Positions 1 to 8,858 of a stretch of DNA of 64,000 nucleotides are shown here, one piece after another; the stretch's first letter is position 1; the number at the start of each line of letters is the position of its first letter. Origin of the DNA: Actinobacillus porcitonsillarum (GTDB taxonomy: Bacteria; Pseudomonadota; Gammaproteobacteria; Enterobacterales; Pasteurellaceae); the NCBI RefSeq assembly GCF_003101015.1, contig NZ_CP029206.1, forward strand, positions 1,189,001 to 1,253,000, given 5' to 3'. A model generated the notes under the pieces. It was not told the DNA's origin, did no database searches, and saw only the letters and a program-made list of their open reading frames with translations. Both the position numbers and the translations under genes were made by a program.

Positions 1-352
1 ACGCAATGGCACTTGAACTTATGTCTAGCCAATTCGGTGCAAAAATAGCGGTAATAAACAGGGCAAACTGCGAGCCGGCACTGATCCCAAGCGTATTATC
101 GGAAGCCAACGGATTTGCCATCACTTGTTGCAACAGCAAACTTGCCAGACCGAGCATTCCGCCAGCCAATAACGCAATGGCAATGCGAGGCAAGGTGTAG
201 CTTTGAATTAACAAAATATCGAGATTGTCACTGGCTTGAAACAGACTAACAAGGGATTGCTGTTCAGGCAGTTGCACGCCGAGTAGCCACATTATCAGCC
301 CGATAAAACAAGCGGACAGTAGAACAAACAACATCTGTGGACGATTTACCAT
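1..352 (-). CDS. fhuB: FhuB, ferric hydroxamate ABC permease (partial, N-terminal part only)
   Basis: Inner-membrane permease that moves ferric hydroxamate siderophores from FhuD into the cytoplasm using FhuC. Only the first 117 codons are in the window; the rest lies beyond the left edge. The ATG at 350-352 overlaps the fhuD stop codon, which supports this start and translational coupling. Translation shows a hydrophobic N-terminal segment followed by the motif ANPLASDNTLGISAGSQFAL, typical of BtuC/FecCD-family permeases. Known family members of the FhuB type are double-length (two fused permease halves), which cannot be tested here. Identification as fhuB rests on this motif plus the order fhuC-fhuD-fhuB. 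Confidence 0.85.
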   Translation of the reverse strand, partial: MVNRPQMLFVLLSACFIGLIMWLLGVQLPEQQSLVSLFQASDNLDILLIQSYTLPRIAIALLAGGMLGLASLLLQQVMANPLASDNTLGISAGSQFALFITAIFAPNWLDISSSAIA

Positions 353-1245
353 TGCTCGCCTCCGTGAATTAAGCCGTTTGCCAGCACTTCCGCAAAGCGT
401 TGTGCCGATGGAATAGCCCCGAATGTCCAGACTTCAGGCAAAATCAGCGGATCTTTTGCCATTGCCAATTTTTGCCATAAGGTGTTGTATTTCAAAGCAG
501 AACCGATATTTGACGGATAGGGTTTAACCACGACAAAACGGCTCTCAGGCGGTAATTTCGCCAGTTGGGTCACGTCTATAATCTCAAATCCCCAGTTGTT
601 GTGATTGCCTTGCCAACCGTTTTTAAAACCAAGTTGCGACAGCACCGCTCCAAACGGACTATTTTCTGCATAAACTCGCAGGTGACGTGTGTCGATAAAC
701 TGCACCAACAGCACAGGACGATCAGTAAAGGGTTGTACAAGCGGTCGAATTTCAGCAATTTTTTGCCAATAGTGATTGAGTAACTGTTCCGCTTGTTCAG
801 GCTTTTCAATAATATCGGCAATTTGCTGAGTGGCTTCGACCACATTCTGCCACGCATCGCCTTCTTTATAGAAATCGACCAAATGCACCTTGCCGAATTT
901 TTCCAACATCGGCGTGGCAGACGCATAAAATGAAGAGTTGATAAACAGCAAAGGCTGAGCGTCTAGCTGTGTCGAGAGTTGCCAAAGCTGTTCGGGGTTC
1001 GGTTGCAAACGAATACCGAGATCGAGCGTATTTTCAGGCAGTTTTGGTTCAGATACCCAGACTTTGTAATTTTTTGCATCACCAACGGCTTTGGGTTGTT
1101 CATCAAGGGCGATTAAGGTTTCAGCTACCGTCCAGTCCAATGTCGCTAGACTAGGTTGCGGTTCACTTGCGGATAGGGTGTTTGCAAAAAAGAGGGAGAA
1201 AGTGACCGCTTGTAGCCATACTGTGAGCTTTTTTAGGTTTATCAT
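346..1245 (-). CDS. fhuD: FhuD, periplasmic ferric hydroxamate binding protein
   Basis: Periplasmic binding protein (299 aa) delivering ferric hydroxamate siderophores to FhuB. An N-terminal signal peptide is visible (LKK, hydrophobic stretch, likely cleavage after TLSA near residue 26). The mature part has the layout of class III helical-backbone binding proteins: an N-terminal lobe (DWTVAETLIALDEQPKAVGD, about 38-57), a linker helix around residues 125-160, and a C-terminal lobe with the ENSPFGAVLSQLGFKNGW segment near 195-212. One base separates it from fhuC and its stop overlaps the fhuB start, so the three are one operon. The substrate assignment follows the FhuD family and neighbours; a related hydroxamate or catecholate specificity cannot be excluded. 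Confidence 0.87.
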   Translation of the reverse strand: MINLKKLTVWLQAVTFSLFFANTLSASEPQPSLATLDWTVAETLIALDEQPKAVGDAKNYKVWVSEPKLPENTLDLGIRLQPNPEQLWQLSTQLDAQPLLFINSSFYASATPMLEKFGKVHLVDFYKEGDAWQNVVEATQQIADIIEKPEQAEQLLNHYWQKIAEIRPLVQPFTDRPVLLVQFIDTRHLRVYAENSPFGAVLSQLGFKNGWQGNHNNWGFEIIDVTQLAKLPPESRFVVVKPYPSNIGSALKYNTLWQKLAMAKDPLILPEVWTFGAIPSAQRFAEVLANGLIHGGEQW

Positions 1246-1246
1246 C

Positions 1247-2011
1247 TTAATAAAAACTCACAGGTCTGCCCGTTTCAGGGTGGTTGATCACATTCAGCTC
1301 AATCCCATAAATCGCCTTTAAAGATGGGGTATTGATAATTTGTTGAGAATTGCCTTCAGCAAGTAACTTGCCACTGTGCAGAGCGACAAGATGATCGCAG
1401 TAGCGAGAAGCAAGGTTAATATCGTGGATCACAATGATCACGCCTAAATTCAGCTCTCGGCTCAGTTGCTGGATCAGTTCCATTACTTCCACTTGATGAG
1501 CAATATCTAACGCCGCCAAAGGTTCGTCTAACAGTAAAAATTGACTTTGTTGTGCCAGCAACATTGCCAGCCAAATACGAGAACGTTCGCCACCCGATAA
1601 CACATCGACTAGCTGATCGGCAAATTTTTCCGTATGTGTCAGAGCTAAAGCACGCTCAATCGCCTGCTTGTCTTGAGCCGTTTGACGACCAAAAAGCCCG
1701 TTCCACGCATAACGCCCCATTGCAATTAGCTCTTTTGCGGTTAAGTTGGTGGCTTGTGGAAGATGTTGTGGAAGATAAGCGACACGTTTGGCAAACTCAC
1801 GGTTTGACCAAGCGTCAAGCGGTTGGTTATCAAAAAGAATTTCACCCGATGAAAGCGGTTGCTGTTTGGCAAGCAATTTGATTAAAGTGGATTTGCCTGA
1901 GCCGTTATGCCCGATCAATCCATACACTTTTCCTTGTTCAAATTGCACCGAAATCGGCTGTAACAGCGTACGATTTGGAATGGCAAAACTTGCCTGTTTA
2001 ACCACAAACAT
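1247..2011 (-). CDS. fhuC: FhuC, ferric hydroxamate ABC transporter ATPase
   Basis: Cytoplasmic ATPase (254 aa) energising hydroxamate siderophore import. All ABC motifs are present in order: Walker A GHNGSGKSTL (about residues 34-43), Q-loop YLPQHLPQ, signature LSGGERSR, Walker B FLLLDEP with D-loop ALDIAH, and the H-loop VIHDIN. Length matches the FepC/FhuC family. It is the first gene of the minus-strand operon; a Fur-like site lies about 50 bp upstream, predicting iron repression. The fhu outer-membrane receptor is not in the window and may lie to the left, past fhuB. Confidence 0.9.
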   Translation of the reverse strand: MFVVKQASFAIPNRTLLQPISVQFEQGKVYGLIGHNGSGKSTLIKLLAKQQPLSSGEILFDNQPLDAWSNREFAKRVAYLPQHLPQATNLTAKELIAMGRYAWNGLFGRQTAQDKQAIERALALTHTEKFADQLVDVLSGGERSRIWLAMLLAQQSQFLLLDEPLAALDIAHQVEVMELIQQLSRELNLGVIIVIHDINLASRYCDHLVALHSGKLLAEGNSQQIINTPSLKAIYGIELNVINHPETGRPVSFY

Positions 2012-2058
2012 AAAAATCCGAGTGAAATGTAAAACCTAAAATAGGTAATTATTCTAAT

Positions 2059-2073
2059 TGTAAATTATTCTCA
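2059..2073 (-). promoter_or_regulatory. Fur-box-like operator upstream of fhuC
   Basis: On the minus strand the site reads TGAGAATAATTTACA, which matches the Fur 7-1-7 consensus TGATAATNATTATCA at all but three of the fixed positions, and further AT-rich GAATAATTA repeats continue beside it. It sits about 50 bp upstream of the fhuC start, where a repressor would block transcription. Inference from consensus and from the iron-uptake role of the operon. Confidence 0.6.
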
Positions 2074-2144
2074 TTAAAACAGGTTTTACATTTCTTTGCG
2101 AATTAATGATGAGTTTGCTGTTTAATTACGCAATTTTAGCTATG

Positions 2145-2888
2145 CTATTTTTCTTTCCAATAACCGAGCCATTCTTTTAGGAATAGCATAATATTGTCCA
2201 TTGCGCCCGATTGTGGGACAAAATACATAAAATTAATATACTCAGAAGGCGTTTTCCCATAACCAACACCTGCGGGTAATACGTGAAAACCTTGTTGTTC
2301 AAACAAAAGTTTGGCTCGTTGCATATGCCAATTTTGAGTAACAAGAATAATAGTATTGATGCCTTCTTTTTCTAAGATATCTTTCGTATATAACGCATTT
2401 TCTTTTGTCGTTTTTGCCTGGCTCTCAATCCATTTTGTCGGGACATCAAAAAACTGTTTAAATTCCTTGGCAATGATTTCAGCTTCTGAATTTCCATTTG
2501 GTGCCGAGCCTGTTGCTAAAATGGGTAATTGTGTTTCTTTATGTAAGTACGCGGCATAACGCATACGTTCTAGCTCATTATTTGTAACCGTTAGTTTTCC
2601 GTATAACTCGTTGCTATCACGTAAACCACCACCTAACACAACGATGGCTTGTGCTTGGCGATAATCTTGTAGTGTTAAAGTGTTTTCTTTGACTAAAGAG
2701 TTGCTTAAAAGCGTTGCCATAAACGGCGTGCTAAAGAGATAAAGCAATGCAATGCCAAGAATAGTCAAACTTCGGCTGATTTTTTTGTAATGCAAGCGGT
2801 AAAAAATCAGAGATAAAATCCAAATTACCGCAATGTTAAAAGGCGGAAGTGCCATTGCCGTGAGAATTTTTGTGAGATAAAAAAGCAT
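2145..2888 (-). CDS. ElyC/SanA/YdcF-family (DUF218) membrane protein
   Basis: Protein of 247 aa with two N-terminal membrane segments (about residues 12-30 and 40-58) followed by a DUF218 domain. Family hallmarks visible are AIVVLGGG (about 81-88), LATGSAPNGNSEAEI (about 123-137), a conserved SQAKTTKENA stretch (about 155-164) and VTQNWHMQRA (about 183-192). E. coli ElyC of this family affects peptidoglycan synthesis and the use of the undecaprenyl lipid carrier, but the biochemical activity is unsettled. The gene is divergent from the polysaccharide operon starting at 3030 and separate from the fhu operon. Family is clear; exact orthology (ElyC, SanA or YdcF) is not. Confidence 0.75.
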   Translation of the reverse strand: MLFYLTKILTAMALPPFNIAVIWILSLIFYRLHYKKISRSLTILGIALLYLFSTPFMATLLSNSLVKENTLTLQDYRQAQAIVVLGGGLRDSNELYGKLTVTNNELERMRYAAYLHKETQLPILATGSAPNGNSEAEIIAKEFKQFFDVPTKWIESQAKTTKENALYTKDILEKEGINTIILVTQNWHMQRAKLLFEQQGFHVLPAGVGYGKTPSEYINFMYFVPQSGAMDNIMLFLKEWLGYWKEK

Positions 2889-2955
2889 AACGATCCTTTT
2901 AATTTTTTTAGCGTATTTTGCGTGATTTATTGCTAAAATGCACCATTATTTTTTA

Positions 2956-2971
2956 TCCCTTAATTAAGGGA
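2956..2971. repeat. 16-bp perfect palindrome in the divergent elyC-like / polysaccharide intergenic region
   Basis: The sequence TCCCTTAATTAAGGGA is a perfect palindrome midway between the two divergent genes (start codons at 2888 and 3030). It could be an operator for a dimeric regulator or a short hairpin; no regulator can be named from the sequence. Confidence 0.35.
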
Positions 2972-3029
2972 ACAGTTTTGGCTCGGATTTGTCTTATAGG
3001 CGTTTACTTTTTTAGGATTTTATTTACAT

Positions 3030-3998
3030 ATGAACCCAGTACTTCTATCTTTAAAACAACAATTAAAACAAATTGAAGAGTGCATCATTGATAAAAATGA
3101 TGTGCTATATTTTGACTATCCTTTACATCTTAATGTCGGTGATTTACTGATTTACGCCGGCACAGAGCAGTTTTTTAAAGATTATCAAATCAATATTCGT
3201 TTACGCCGTTGCTTACAAGCATTTGATTTAGCCGAAGCCAAAAAATATGTTAATAAAAATACAACGATTTTGTGCCATGGCGGTGGTAATTTTGGCGATC
3301 TTTATCCAAGTATTCAAAAAATGCGTGAAGATATTGTGCGTGAATTCCCTAATAATCGAGTGATTTTATTACCTCAAACAGCGCATTTTTCAAATGATGA
3401 GGCGATGAAAAAATCAGCGGCAATTTTTGCTAAACACCCTGATTTACATTTGTTTTCTCGTGATACAAAAACTTTTGAACTCATGAAAATGCATTTTTCT
3501 GATAAGGTTAAATTGTCGCCAGACATGGCTCATCAACTTTATGGAACTTTACCGCAAAAAGATTTAAGCCAAACCAATGGGCAAACACTTTATTTTTTAC
3601 GTAAAGATATCGAGAAGAGCCATATTGAAGCTGAAATCCAAGCGACTTTACCAAATTTAGATAATGTAAAAGATTGGGAAGATATTTTATTACCAAGTGA
3701 TATGAAATTTGAGCTTTGGTGTAGCCGTATTTCAAAGTTAGCAAATCGCTTCCATTTAGCGTTTTTGAAAAATAAAATTAATGATTTATGGTATCAACAT
3801 TCAATGCAAGTGATTCAACGCTGTCAAACGATTTTTTTAAGTTATGATCGTGTTGTAACAAGCCGTTTGCATGGGCATATTTTCTCTTGCTTGTTAGGAT
3901 TGCCAAATGAGGTATGTGATAACTCATATGGTAAAAATACGGGTTACTATAATCAATGGACGAAAGAAATTTCTTATACGAAATTATATGAAAAATAA
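3030..3998 (+). CDS. Polysaccharide pyruvyl transferase family protein
   Basis: Protein of 322 aa of the polysaccharide pyruvyl transferase family, whose members add ketal-linked pyruvate to sugars or act as related transferases in surface glycan synthesis. Visible hallmarks are an N-terminal NVGDLLIYAGTEQF segment (about 35-48), the glycine-rich HGGGNFGDLYP (about 84-94), and the C-terminal SRLHGHIFSCLLGLP (about 276-290), where Arg-x-His-Gly is a family signature. It has no signal peptide or membrane segment, so it is cytoplasmic. It is the first gene of a six-gene operon; the next gene starts inside its last codons. The acceptor sugar cannot be read from the sequence. Confidence 0.8.
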   Translation: MNPVLLSLKQQLKQIEECIIDKNDVLYFDYPLHLNVGDLLIYAGTEQFFKDYQINIRLRRCLQAFDLAEAKKYVNKNTTILCHGGGNFGDLYPSIQKMREDIVREFPNNRVILLPQTAHFSNDEAMKKSAAIFAKHPDLHLFSRDTKTFELMKMHFSDKVKLSPDMAHQLYGTLPQKDLSQTNGQTLYFLRKDIEKSHIEAEIQATLPNLDNVKDWEDILLPSDMKFELWCSRISKLANRFHLAFLKNKINDLWYQHSMQVIQRCQTIFLSYDRVVTSRLHGHIFSCLLGLPNEVCDNSYGKNTGYYNQWTKEISYTKLYEK

Positions 3999-5178
3999 TC
4001 GACAACTTATTACGCTTATTGCGGTAACTATATTAAGTATGGGGCTAACGGTCGTGAGCTCCTTTATACTTGCACGCTTTCTTTCTGTTGATGATCGTGG
4101 CGCGCATCAGCTCTTTATTACAACAGTCTCTTATGTTGTGACGCTTTCCACGGGAGGTGTCGGGTTTGCTTGTGCGTTGTCTATGCGTAATAAGCAGTAT
4201 TTAGGTTGGCGATTTTATTTTCTTTGCTTTTTGATTTTGAGTGCTGTTGTTGCTGCATTAAGTTGCTTATTCTTTGATTTTACGGCATTTGAATTTCTCT
4301 TTATTCTCAATGTTTTACTGACCGCGATTTTAACGATTACGCTTGAAAAAAGTAAAATTGAACCGACATTAAAGGTTTATCGAGCCCTCACTTTTCAGCA
4401 ACCGGTATTGTTGGTGCTGGTTTATGGTTTAGGTTATTTATTTTTAGGTGAGCAACCGCTTGAAGTAGCAATTTACCTTTTAACGCTCTTCAGTGCTATT
4501 CAAGGCATTGCTTGTTTATTTTATTTAACAAAATTAGAACGCCAGTTTGTAAAAACGCATGATGTCACTGAAATTGATCGAAAATTCTTTCTTAAAACGT
4601 GGTTTAAGCAGAATTTGTATCAAACTTTTGGGGCAACGACTTCCAGTATTGATAAATTTTTAATTGTGTCTTTATTAGGAAATTATGTTTTAGGGCTTTA
4701 CACGGTTTGTATTATTTTTGATTCGTTAGTCACGAAATTTATCAATATGTTAAGTGACTATTATTATTCAGGATTGTTGAATCATGTAAATCGACTTAAA
4801 TCGGTACTCATTATTGTATTTTTAATGAGTGTTGCGGCAATTATTTTAGTGCCATTATTAGCAGAGCCCGTGATTCGCTTTTTCTTTAGTGCGAAATATG
4901 TTGAAGTTGCTCCGGTTTTAATTTTGTTTATTCTAAATTCTATTATTGCGGGCTTATCATGGATCTTGTCGCAAAATATGTTGTTACAAGGTAAACAAAT
5001 TTTATTAGCAACACGGCAAGTTATTTCCTTAGTGATTTTTGTTGGATTATTCTTCTATTTAAAAGAATATCAATTATATGGTGTAGCTTATGCCTTTATT
5101 GGGGCAAGTATGACCCGTTTAATTATTTCAATCGTATATTATTTTAAATATCCGGTGAAATTATCAAAAGCAGAGTAA
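3988..5178 (+). CDS. Wzx-like polysaccharide flippase (MOP/PST superfamily)
   Basis: Integral membrane protein of 396 aa with about 12 hydrophobic segments spread over its whole length and the PST/MATE-type start [24 protein letters not shown]. Such proteins flip undecaprenyl-linked oligosaccharides across the inner membrane. The frame is open from 3907, but the ATG at 3988 starts directly on the conserved hydrophobic N-terminus and overlaps the upstream stop by 11 bp, the same tight packing seen through the operon. Together with the polymerase-like gene at 5951 it suggests a Wzx/Wzy-type pathway. Substrate unknown. Confidence 0.78.
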   Translation: MKNNRQLITLIAVTILSMGLTVVSSFILARFLSVDDRGAHQLFITTVSYVVTLSTGGVGFACALSMRNKQYLGWRFYFLCFLILSAVVAALSCLFFDFTAFEFLFILNVLLTAILTITLEKSKIEPTLKVYRALTFQQPVLLVLVYGLGYLFLGEQPLEVAIYLLTLFSAIQGIACLFYLTKLERQFVKTHDVTEIDRKFFLKTWFKQNLYQTFGATTSSIDKFLIVSLLGNYVLGLYTVCIIFDSLVTKFINMLSDYYYSGLLNHVNRLKSVLIIVFLMSVAAIILVPLLAEPVIRFFFSAKYVEVAPVLILFILNSIIAGLSWILSQNMLLQGKQILLATRQVISLVIFVGLFFYLKEYQLYGVAYAFIGASMTRLIISIVYYFKYPVKLSKAE

Positions 5179-5180
5179 AA

Positions 5181-5951
5181 ATGAAAAAATATTTAATTTC
5201 TTTAGAAAAAGATGTGCAAAGACGTGAGCTCTTTTTCTCTCAACCAGACACACAAGATTTTCAAATCTTCAGTGCAATCAACACAATGAGTTTATCATCA
5301 GAAGAATTGGAAAACATGTTTGATGTCACTCAATTTGAAAAACATTACCACCGAGCCGTTACCAAAGGTGAAATTGGCTGTACCATGAGCCATTTAAATG
5401 TTTATCAATGGATTGTTGATGATGAAAGCATTGCTGAAGAGGATTACGCTTTAGTTTGTGAAGATGATGTACTCTTTTCGGCAAATTTTAATGAAAATTT
5501 GACCGCTTTATTAAATGAAAAACTGACGGCAGATATTGTATTAGTCGGACAATCTAAAATCCCTACTTTTGATGATGTTGAGTTAAGTATAAATTACCCA
5601 ACAACCTTTAAATGGATGCAGAAAAAGATTGGGCAAACAGGCTATTTTTACGCCTATCCTTATAAGAATTATTTTGCTGGAACAGTGGCTTATTTAATAA
5701 AAAAATCAGCAGCTCGCCGTTTTCTAATGGAACAACAAAAAACGTTACCTTTTTGGTTGGCTGATGATTTTATTTGGTTTGGCGAAAAATTCGATATGGA
5801 TATTTTGGTAGTACGTCCGTTAATGGCAATTGAAAATCCAACATTAGTGAGTAATTTAGAAGCATTACGTGGTTCACTCAATAATAATATGCTGAAGAAA
5901 TTATTGAAATTTCCATTGAAAAAGCTTCTTGCAATTAAGAGAAACCTATAA
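5181..5951 (+). CDS. Glycosyltransferase family 25 (LPS/LOS-type)
   Basis: Protein of 256 aa with the GT25 pattern known from lipooligosaccharide galactosyltransferases: N-terminal [13 protein letters not shown] (about 4-16), [16 protein letters not shown] (about 63-78) and the acidic VCEDDVLF (about 93-100) that carries the DxD-like metal site. No membrane segment, so a cytoplasmic or peripheral enzyme using a nucleotide sugar. It starts 2 bp after the flippase stop and its stop overlaps the next start by 1 bp. Donor and linkage are not deducible. Confidence 0.82.
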   Translation: MKKYLISLEKDVQRRELFFSQPDTQDFQIFSAINTMSLSSEELENMFDVTQFEKHYHRAVTKGEIGCTMSHLNVYQWIVDDESIAEEDYALVCEDDVLFSANFNENLTALLNEKLTADIVLVGQSKIPTFDDVELSINYPTTFKWMQKKIGQTGYFYAYPYKNYFAGTVAYLIKKSAARRFLMEQQKTLPFWLADDFIWFGEKFDMDILVVRPLMAIENPTLVSNLEALRGSLNNNMLKKLLKFPLKKLLAIKRNL

Positions 5952-7129
5952 TGTCCGCTTTAGTCAATTTATTTTATTTATATGATCCTTGGTTTTTCCA
6001 TGTGATACGTATGAGCTTGCTATTCGGCGTTGTTGCTATGTTATGGTTCGGCTATAAATGGTATAACAAAGCACAAACGCAATTTGTGATTCCGGTGGAT
6101 AGTTTAATGGTTAGCCTTGCCTTAATTGTTTTATCGGTTATCCCTCTTCTCGTGAATGGCACACGAGAATTCGGCGTTATCAGTATGTATGTCAAATCCT
6201 TTATCGTATTTTGCTTTGGTATAGTGATTTACAACGTCTTTTATTTAAATGCTGAAAACAAGCCACAACTTATGCGTGATTTGAATATCGGTATTTCTGT
6301 TCAAGGTGTTATTGGTATATTAGCGCTACTCGGAGTGCCGTTTGTGGTGGATTTAGCGATTAATACAAACTCTGTGATGGGGGGACATTTACCTCGTTTT
6401 ATTGGTTCTGAGCAAGAATACCGCCTTTATAATTTAACTTCATCGGCATTTTTCCCATTAAGTGCTTTTTATTTAATGTTGTTACATTTTATTTTAGCGG
6501 TACATGCAAAAACTAAGCCACTTAATAATGTGTATCTCTTTTTATTACTGTGTATCGGATTAATTTCAGGGCGTACATTTTTAATTTTTTCAGCGGTAAG
6601 TATTTTTATTTATTTCCGTATTCGTTATATTCCGGCACTTGTTGCATTTGGGTTATTATGTTTAGGTTTAGCTTATTTTTACCCAACGCATCCTTACGTT
6701 GAACATGCTTTAGAGCCGTTGATTAATTTATTTCATGGTAATAATTTGAGTTCATCGACAGATACGCTGTTAAATAAACATTTATTTATGCCGGAATTAA
6801 AACAACTAATGATGGGCGATGGTTTATATTATCAACCAAATGGTTGGAGTTATTACGGTGGCTCTGATTCAGGCTTTATTCGTCAAGCATTATATGGTGG
6901 TGTAGGTTATATTGTCGTTTGTTTCTTATTTACGGCTTATTTTGTAAAACGTATAGCAGATAATTGGTTTAACGGCAGTTGGATTTATATTTTATCAACA
7001 CTGTTTTTACTTAGCGTATTGAATATCAAAGCAGATACTTATGCTTATCCGGGGCTAATGACGACCTTTTTAATGTTTATTTCTTTATTTGGAAATAACG
7101 GAAAATTAAAGATCTTTGAGAGAAAATAA
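5951..7129 (+). CDS. Wzy-like O-antigen/polysaccharide polymerase candidate
   Basis: Membrane protein of 392 aa with roughly ten hydrophobic segments and a larger polar loop around residues 255-310 (HGNNLSSSTDTLLNKHLF through NGWSYYGGSDSGFIRQALYGG). Many predicted segments, one large periplasmic loop and position beside a Wzx-like flippase and glycosyltransferases are the usual signature of Wzy polymerases, a family with very low sequence conservation. The ATG overlaps the upstream stop (TAATG) and its own stop overlaps the next start. A WaaL-like ligase or another polytopic enzyme remains possible. Confidence 0.6.
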   Translation: MSALVNLFYLYDPWFFHVIRMSLLFGVVAMLWFGYKWYNKAQTQFVIPVDSLMVSLALIVLSVIPLLVNGTREFGVISMYVKSFIVFCFGIVIYNVFYLNAENKPQLMRDLNIGISVQGVIGILALLGVPFVVDLAINTNSVMGGHLPRFIGSEQEYRLYNLTSSAFFPLSAFYLMLLHFILAVHAKTKPLNNVYLFLLLCIGLISGRTFLIFSAVSIFIYFRIRYIPALVAFGLLCLGLAYFYPTHPYVEHALEPLINLFHGNNLSSSTDTLLNKHLFMPELKQLMMGDGLYYQPNGWSYYGGSDSGFIRQALYGGVGYIVVCFLFTAYFVKRIADNWFNGSWIYILSTLFLLSVLNIKADTYAYPGLMTTFLMFISLFGNNGKLKIFERK

Positions 7130-8010
7130 TGTTTAGTATTATTGTGCCTTCTTATAATCGTAATGCAGAAATTCCCGCATTATTGGAAAGTTTAACGCAG
7201 CAAACGGTTAAAAATTTTGAAGTCATCATTGTTGATGATTGTTCTCCTCAACCGCTCAAAGTCGATCAATCGTATGATTTTGAGGTAAAAGTCATTCGCA
7301 ATGAAAAGAATAAAGGTGCTGCAGGAAGCCGTAATGTCGGGGCAGAAAATGCTTCGGGAGAGTGGTTACTTTTTCTTGATGATGATGACCGTTTTGCGGA
7401 TAACAAATGTGAGTTATTGGCGAAAGCCATTACAGCACAACCCGACAGCAATTTTATTTATCATCCGGCAAAATGCGAGATGGTTAATGAAGGTTTTAGC
7501 TATATCACAAAGCCAATGACACCGGAGCTCTTAACGCTAGAGAATATTCTCTTAGCGAATAAAGTGGGCGGAATGCCGATGATTGGAATTAAAAAAACGT
7601 TTTTCGAACAGCTGGGCGGGTTAGCGACAGATTTAAAATCGTTGGAAGATTATGAATTTGTATTGAAAGTTGTTTCAAATGCAGAACTCAAAGCGATTTT
7701 TGTCGATCAGCCACTCAGTATTTGTGGATTCCATACAAAACGAGCCAGTGTTTCAACCAATACAACAAATACAGAAAAAGCGATTGAGCAAATTCAGCAA
7801 AAATATGTCAAAACACCAGAACAGCAAAAGCATTTTGCACTTAATTCGCTTTATATGTTGGCTTATCCGTGTGCGATGAATTTATCACGCCAAGCGGCAA
7901 GTTATTATTTTAAGATGTTTAAAATAAGTCATAGTTTCAAACATCTGATTATTGCGTTAGTGACATTTATTTCACCTAAGTTAGCAATCAATATGAAAAG
8001 GTTTATTTAA
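7129..8010 (+). CDS. Glycosyltransferase family 2
   Basis: Protein of 293 aa with a standard GT-A fold N-terminus: FSIIVPSYNRNAEIPALLESL (about 2-22, nucleotide-sugar binding), VIIVDDCSPQ (about 35-44), NKGAAGSRNVGAENASGEWL and the metal-binding FLDDDDRF (about 82-89). The C-terminal third carries no recognised domain and ends in a hydrophobic and basic helix that may touch the membrane. Overlaps its neighbours by one base on each side, so it is co-translated with them. Donor and acceptor unknown. Confidence 0.83.
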   Translation: MFSIIVPSYNRNAEIPALLESLTQQTVKNFEVIIVDDCSPQPLKVDQSYDFEVKVIRNEKNKGAAGSRNVGAENASGEWLLFLDDDDRFADNKCELLAKAITAQPDSNFIYHPAKCEMVNEGFSYITKPMTPELLTLENILLANKVGGMPMIGIKKTFFEQLGGLATDLKSLEDYEFVLKVVSNAELKAIFVDQPLSICGFHTKRASVSTNTTNTEKAIEQIQQKYVKTPEQQKHFALNSLYMLAYPCAMNLSRQAASYYFKMFKISHSFKHLIIALVTFISPKLAINMKRFI

Positions 8011-8810
8011 TGAAATTTTCGGTCTTAATGTCGTTATATACGAAAGAAAATCCTCAATTTTTACGTGAATGTTTTGATAGCTTGAAAACACAGACGGTGC
8101 AAGCGGATGAAGTTGTTGTACTGTTTGATGGACCCGTTACTCCTGAACTAGATGCTGTTGTGCAAGAGTATGAAACACAATTACCAATTAAAGCGGTTCG
8201 TTTTCCTCAAAACCGAGGCTTAGGAAAAACACTCAATGACGGGCTAAACTATTGCTCACATGAGTGGGTTTTCAGAATGGATACCGATGATATTTGTGTA
8301 CCAGAACGTTTTGAAAAACAAGTCGCTTTTATTGAACAAAATCCTGAGACCATTATTTTTGGTGGGCAAATTGCAGAATTTGGCGAACATATTCAAGATA
8401 TTGTTGCCTATCGCAATGTGCCAACCGATAGCAAAGAAATCATTAAATTTACCCGCTTGCGTTGTCCATTTAACCATATGACCGTGGCTTATCAAAAATC
8501 GAAAGTATTAGAGTGTGGTGGTTATCAAGGGCTACAAGAAGACTATACGCTCTGGATAAAAATGGTTGCAACAGGGCTAAAAGTGGCTAACTTACCTGAT
8601 ATTCTTGTGTATGCTCGAGTAGGAAACGGTATGGTTGGTCGCCGCCGTGGTATGGGACAATTTAAATATGAGTGGGAACTTTACAAACTCAAAAATCAAT
8701 TGCATATCCATGATCCACTAAGTGGCTTTGCAATTTTCTTAATGAGAGCTATTCCAAGAATTTTACCATTAGGTATGTTGAAAGCAGTTTATGGTCTATT
8801 AAGAAAATAA
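8010..8810 (+). CDS. Glycosyltransferase family 2 (AmsE-like)
   Basis: Protein of 266 aa resembling the AmsE/EpsE-type GT2 enzymes: FSVLMSLYTKENPQFLRECFDSL (about residues 3-25 contain the donor-binding start), NRGLGKTLNDGLNYC, and FRMDTDDICVPERFEKQ (about 89-105) with the DTDD metal site. The C-terminal part has the VGRRRGMGQFKYEW segment typical of this subgroup and a short hydrophobic tail. Last gene of the operon, followed directly by an intrinsic terminator. Confidence 0.83.
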   Translation: MKFSVLMSLYTKENPQFLRECFDSLKTQTVQADEVVVLFDGPVTPELDAVVQEYETQLPIKAVRFPQNRGLGKTLNDGLNYCSHEWVFRMDTDDICVPERFEKQVAFIEQNPETIIFGGQIAEFGEHIQDIVAYRNVPTDSKEIIKFTRLRCPFNHMTVAYQKSKVLECGGYQGLQEDYTLWIKMVATGLKVANLPDILVYARVGNGMVGRRRGMGQFKYEWELYKLKNQLHIHDPLSGFAIFLMRAIPRILPLGMLKAVYGLLRK

Positions 8811-8813
8811 AAC

Positions 8814-8858
8814 AAAAAATCGCTATAACCTCAAATGTTATAGCGATTTTTTGTTTTT
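8814..8858. terminator. Bidirectional intrinsic terminator
   Basis: Perfect 16-bp stem (8814-8829 with 8837-8852) around a 7-nt loop, flanked by A-tract on the left and T-tract on the right. It separates the end of the polysaccharide operon from the convergent msrA gene and can serve both strands. Confidence 0.85.

Noticed and set aside
6-200. Plus-strand small frame at the left edge
   Set aside because: Opposite strand of the fhuB permease coding region.
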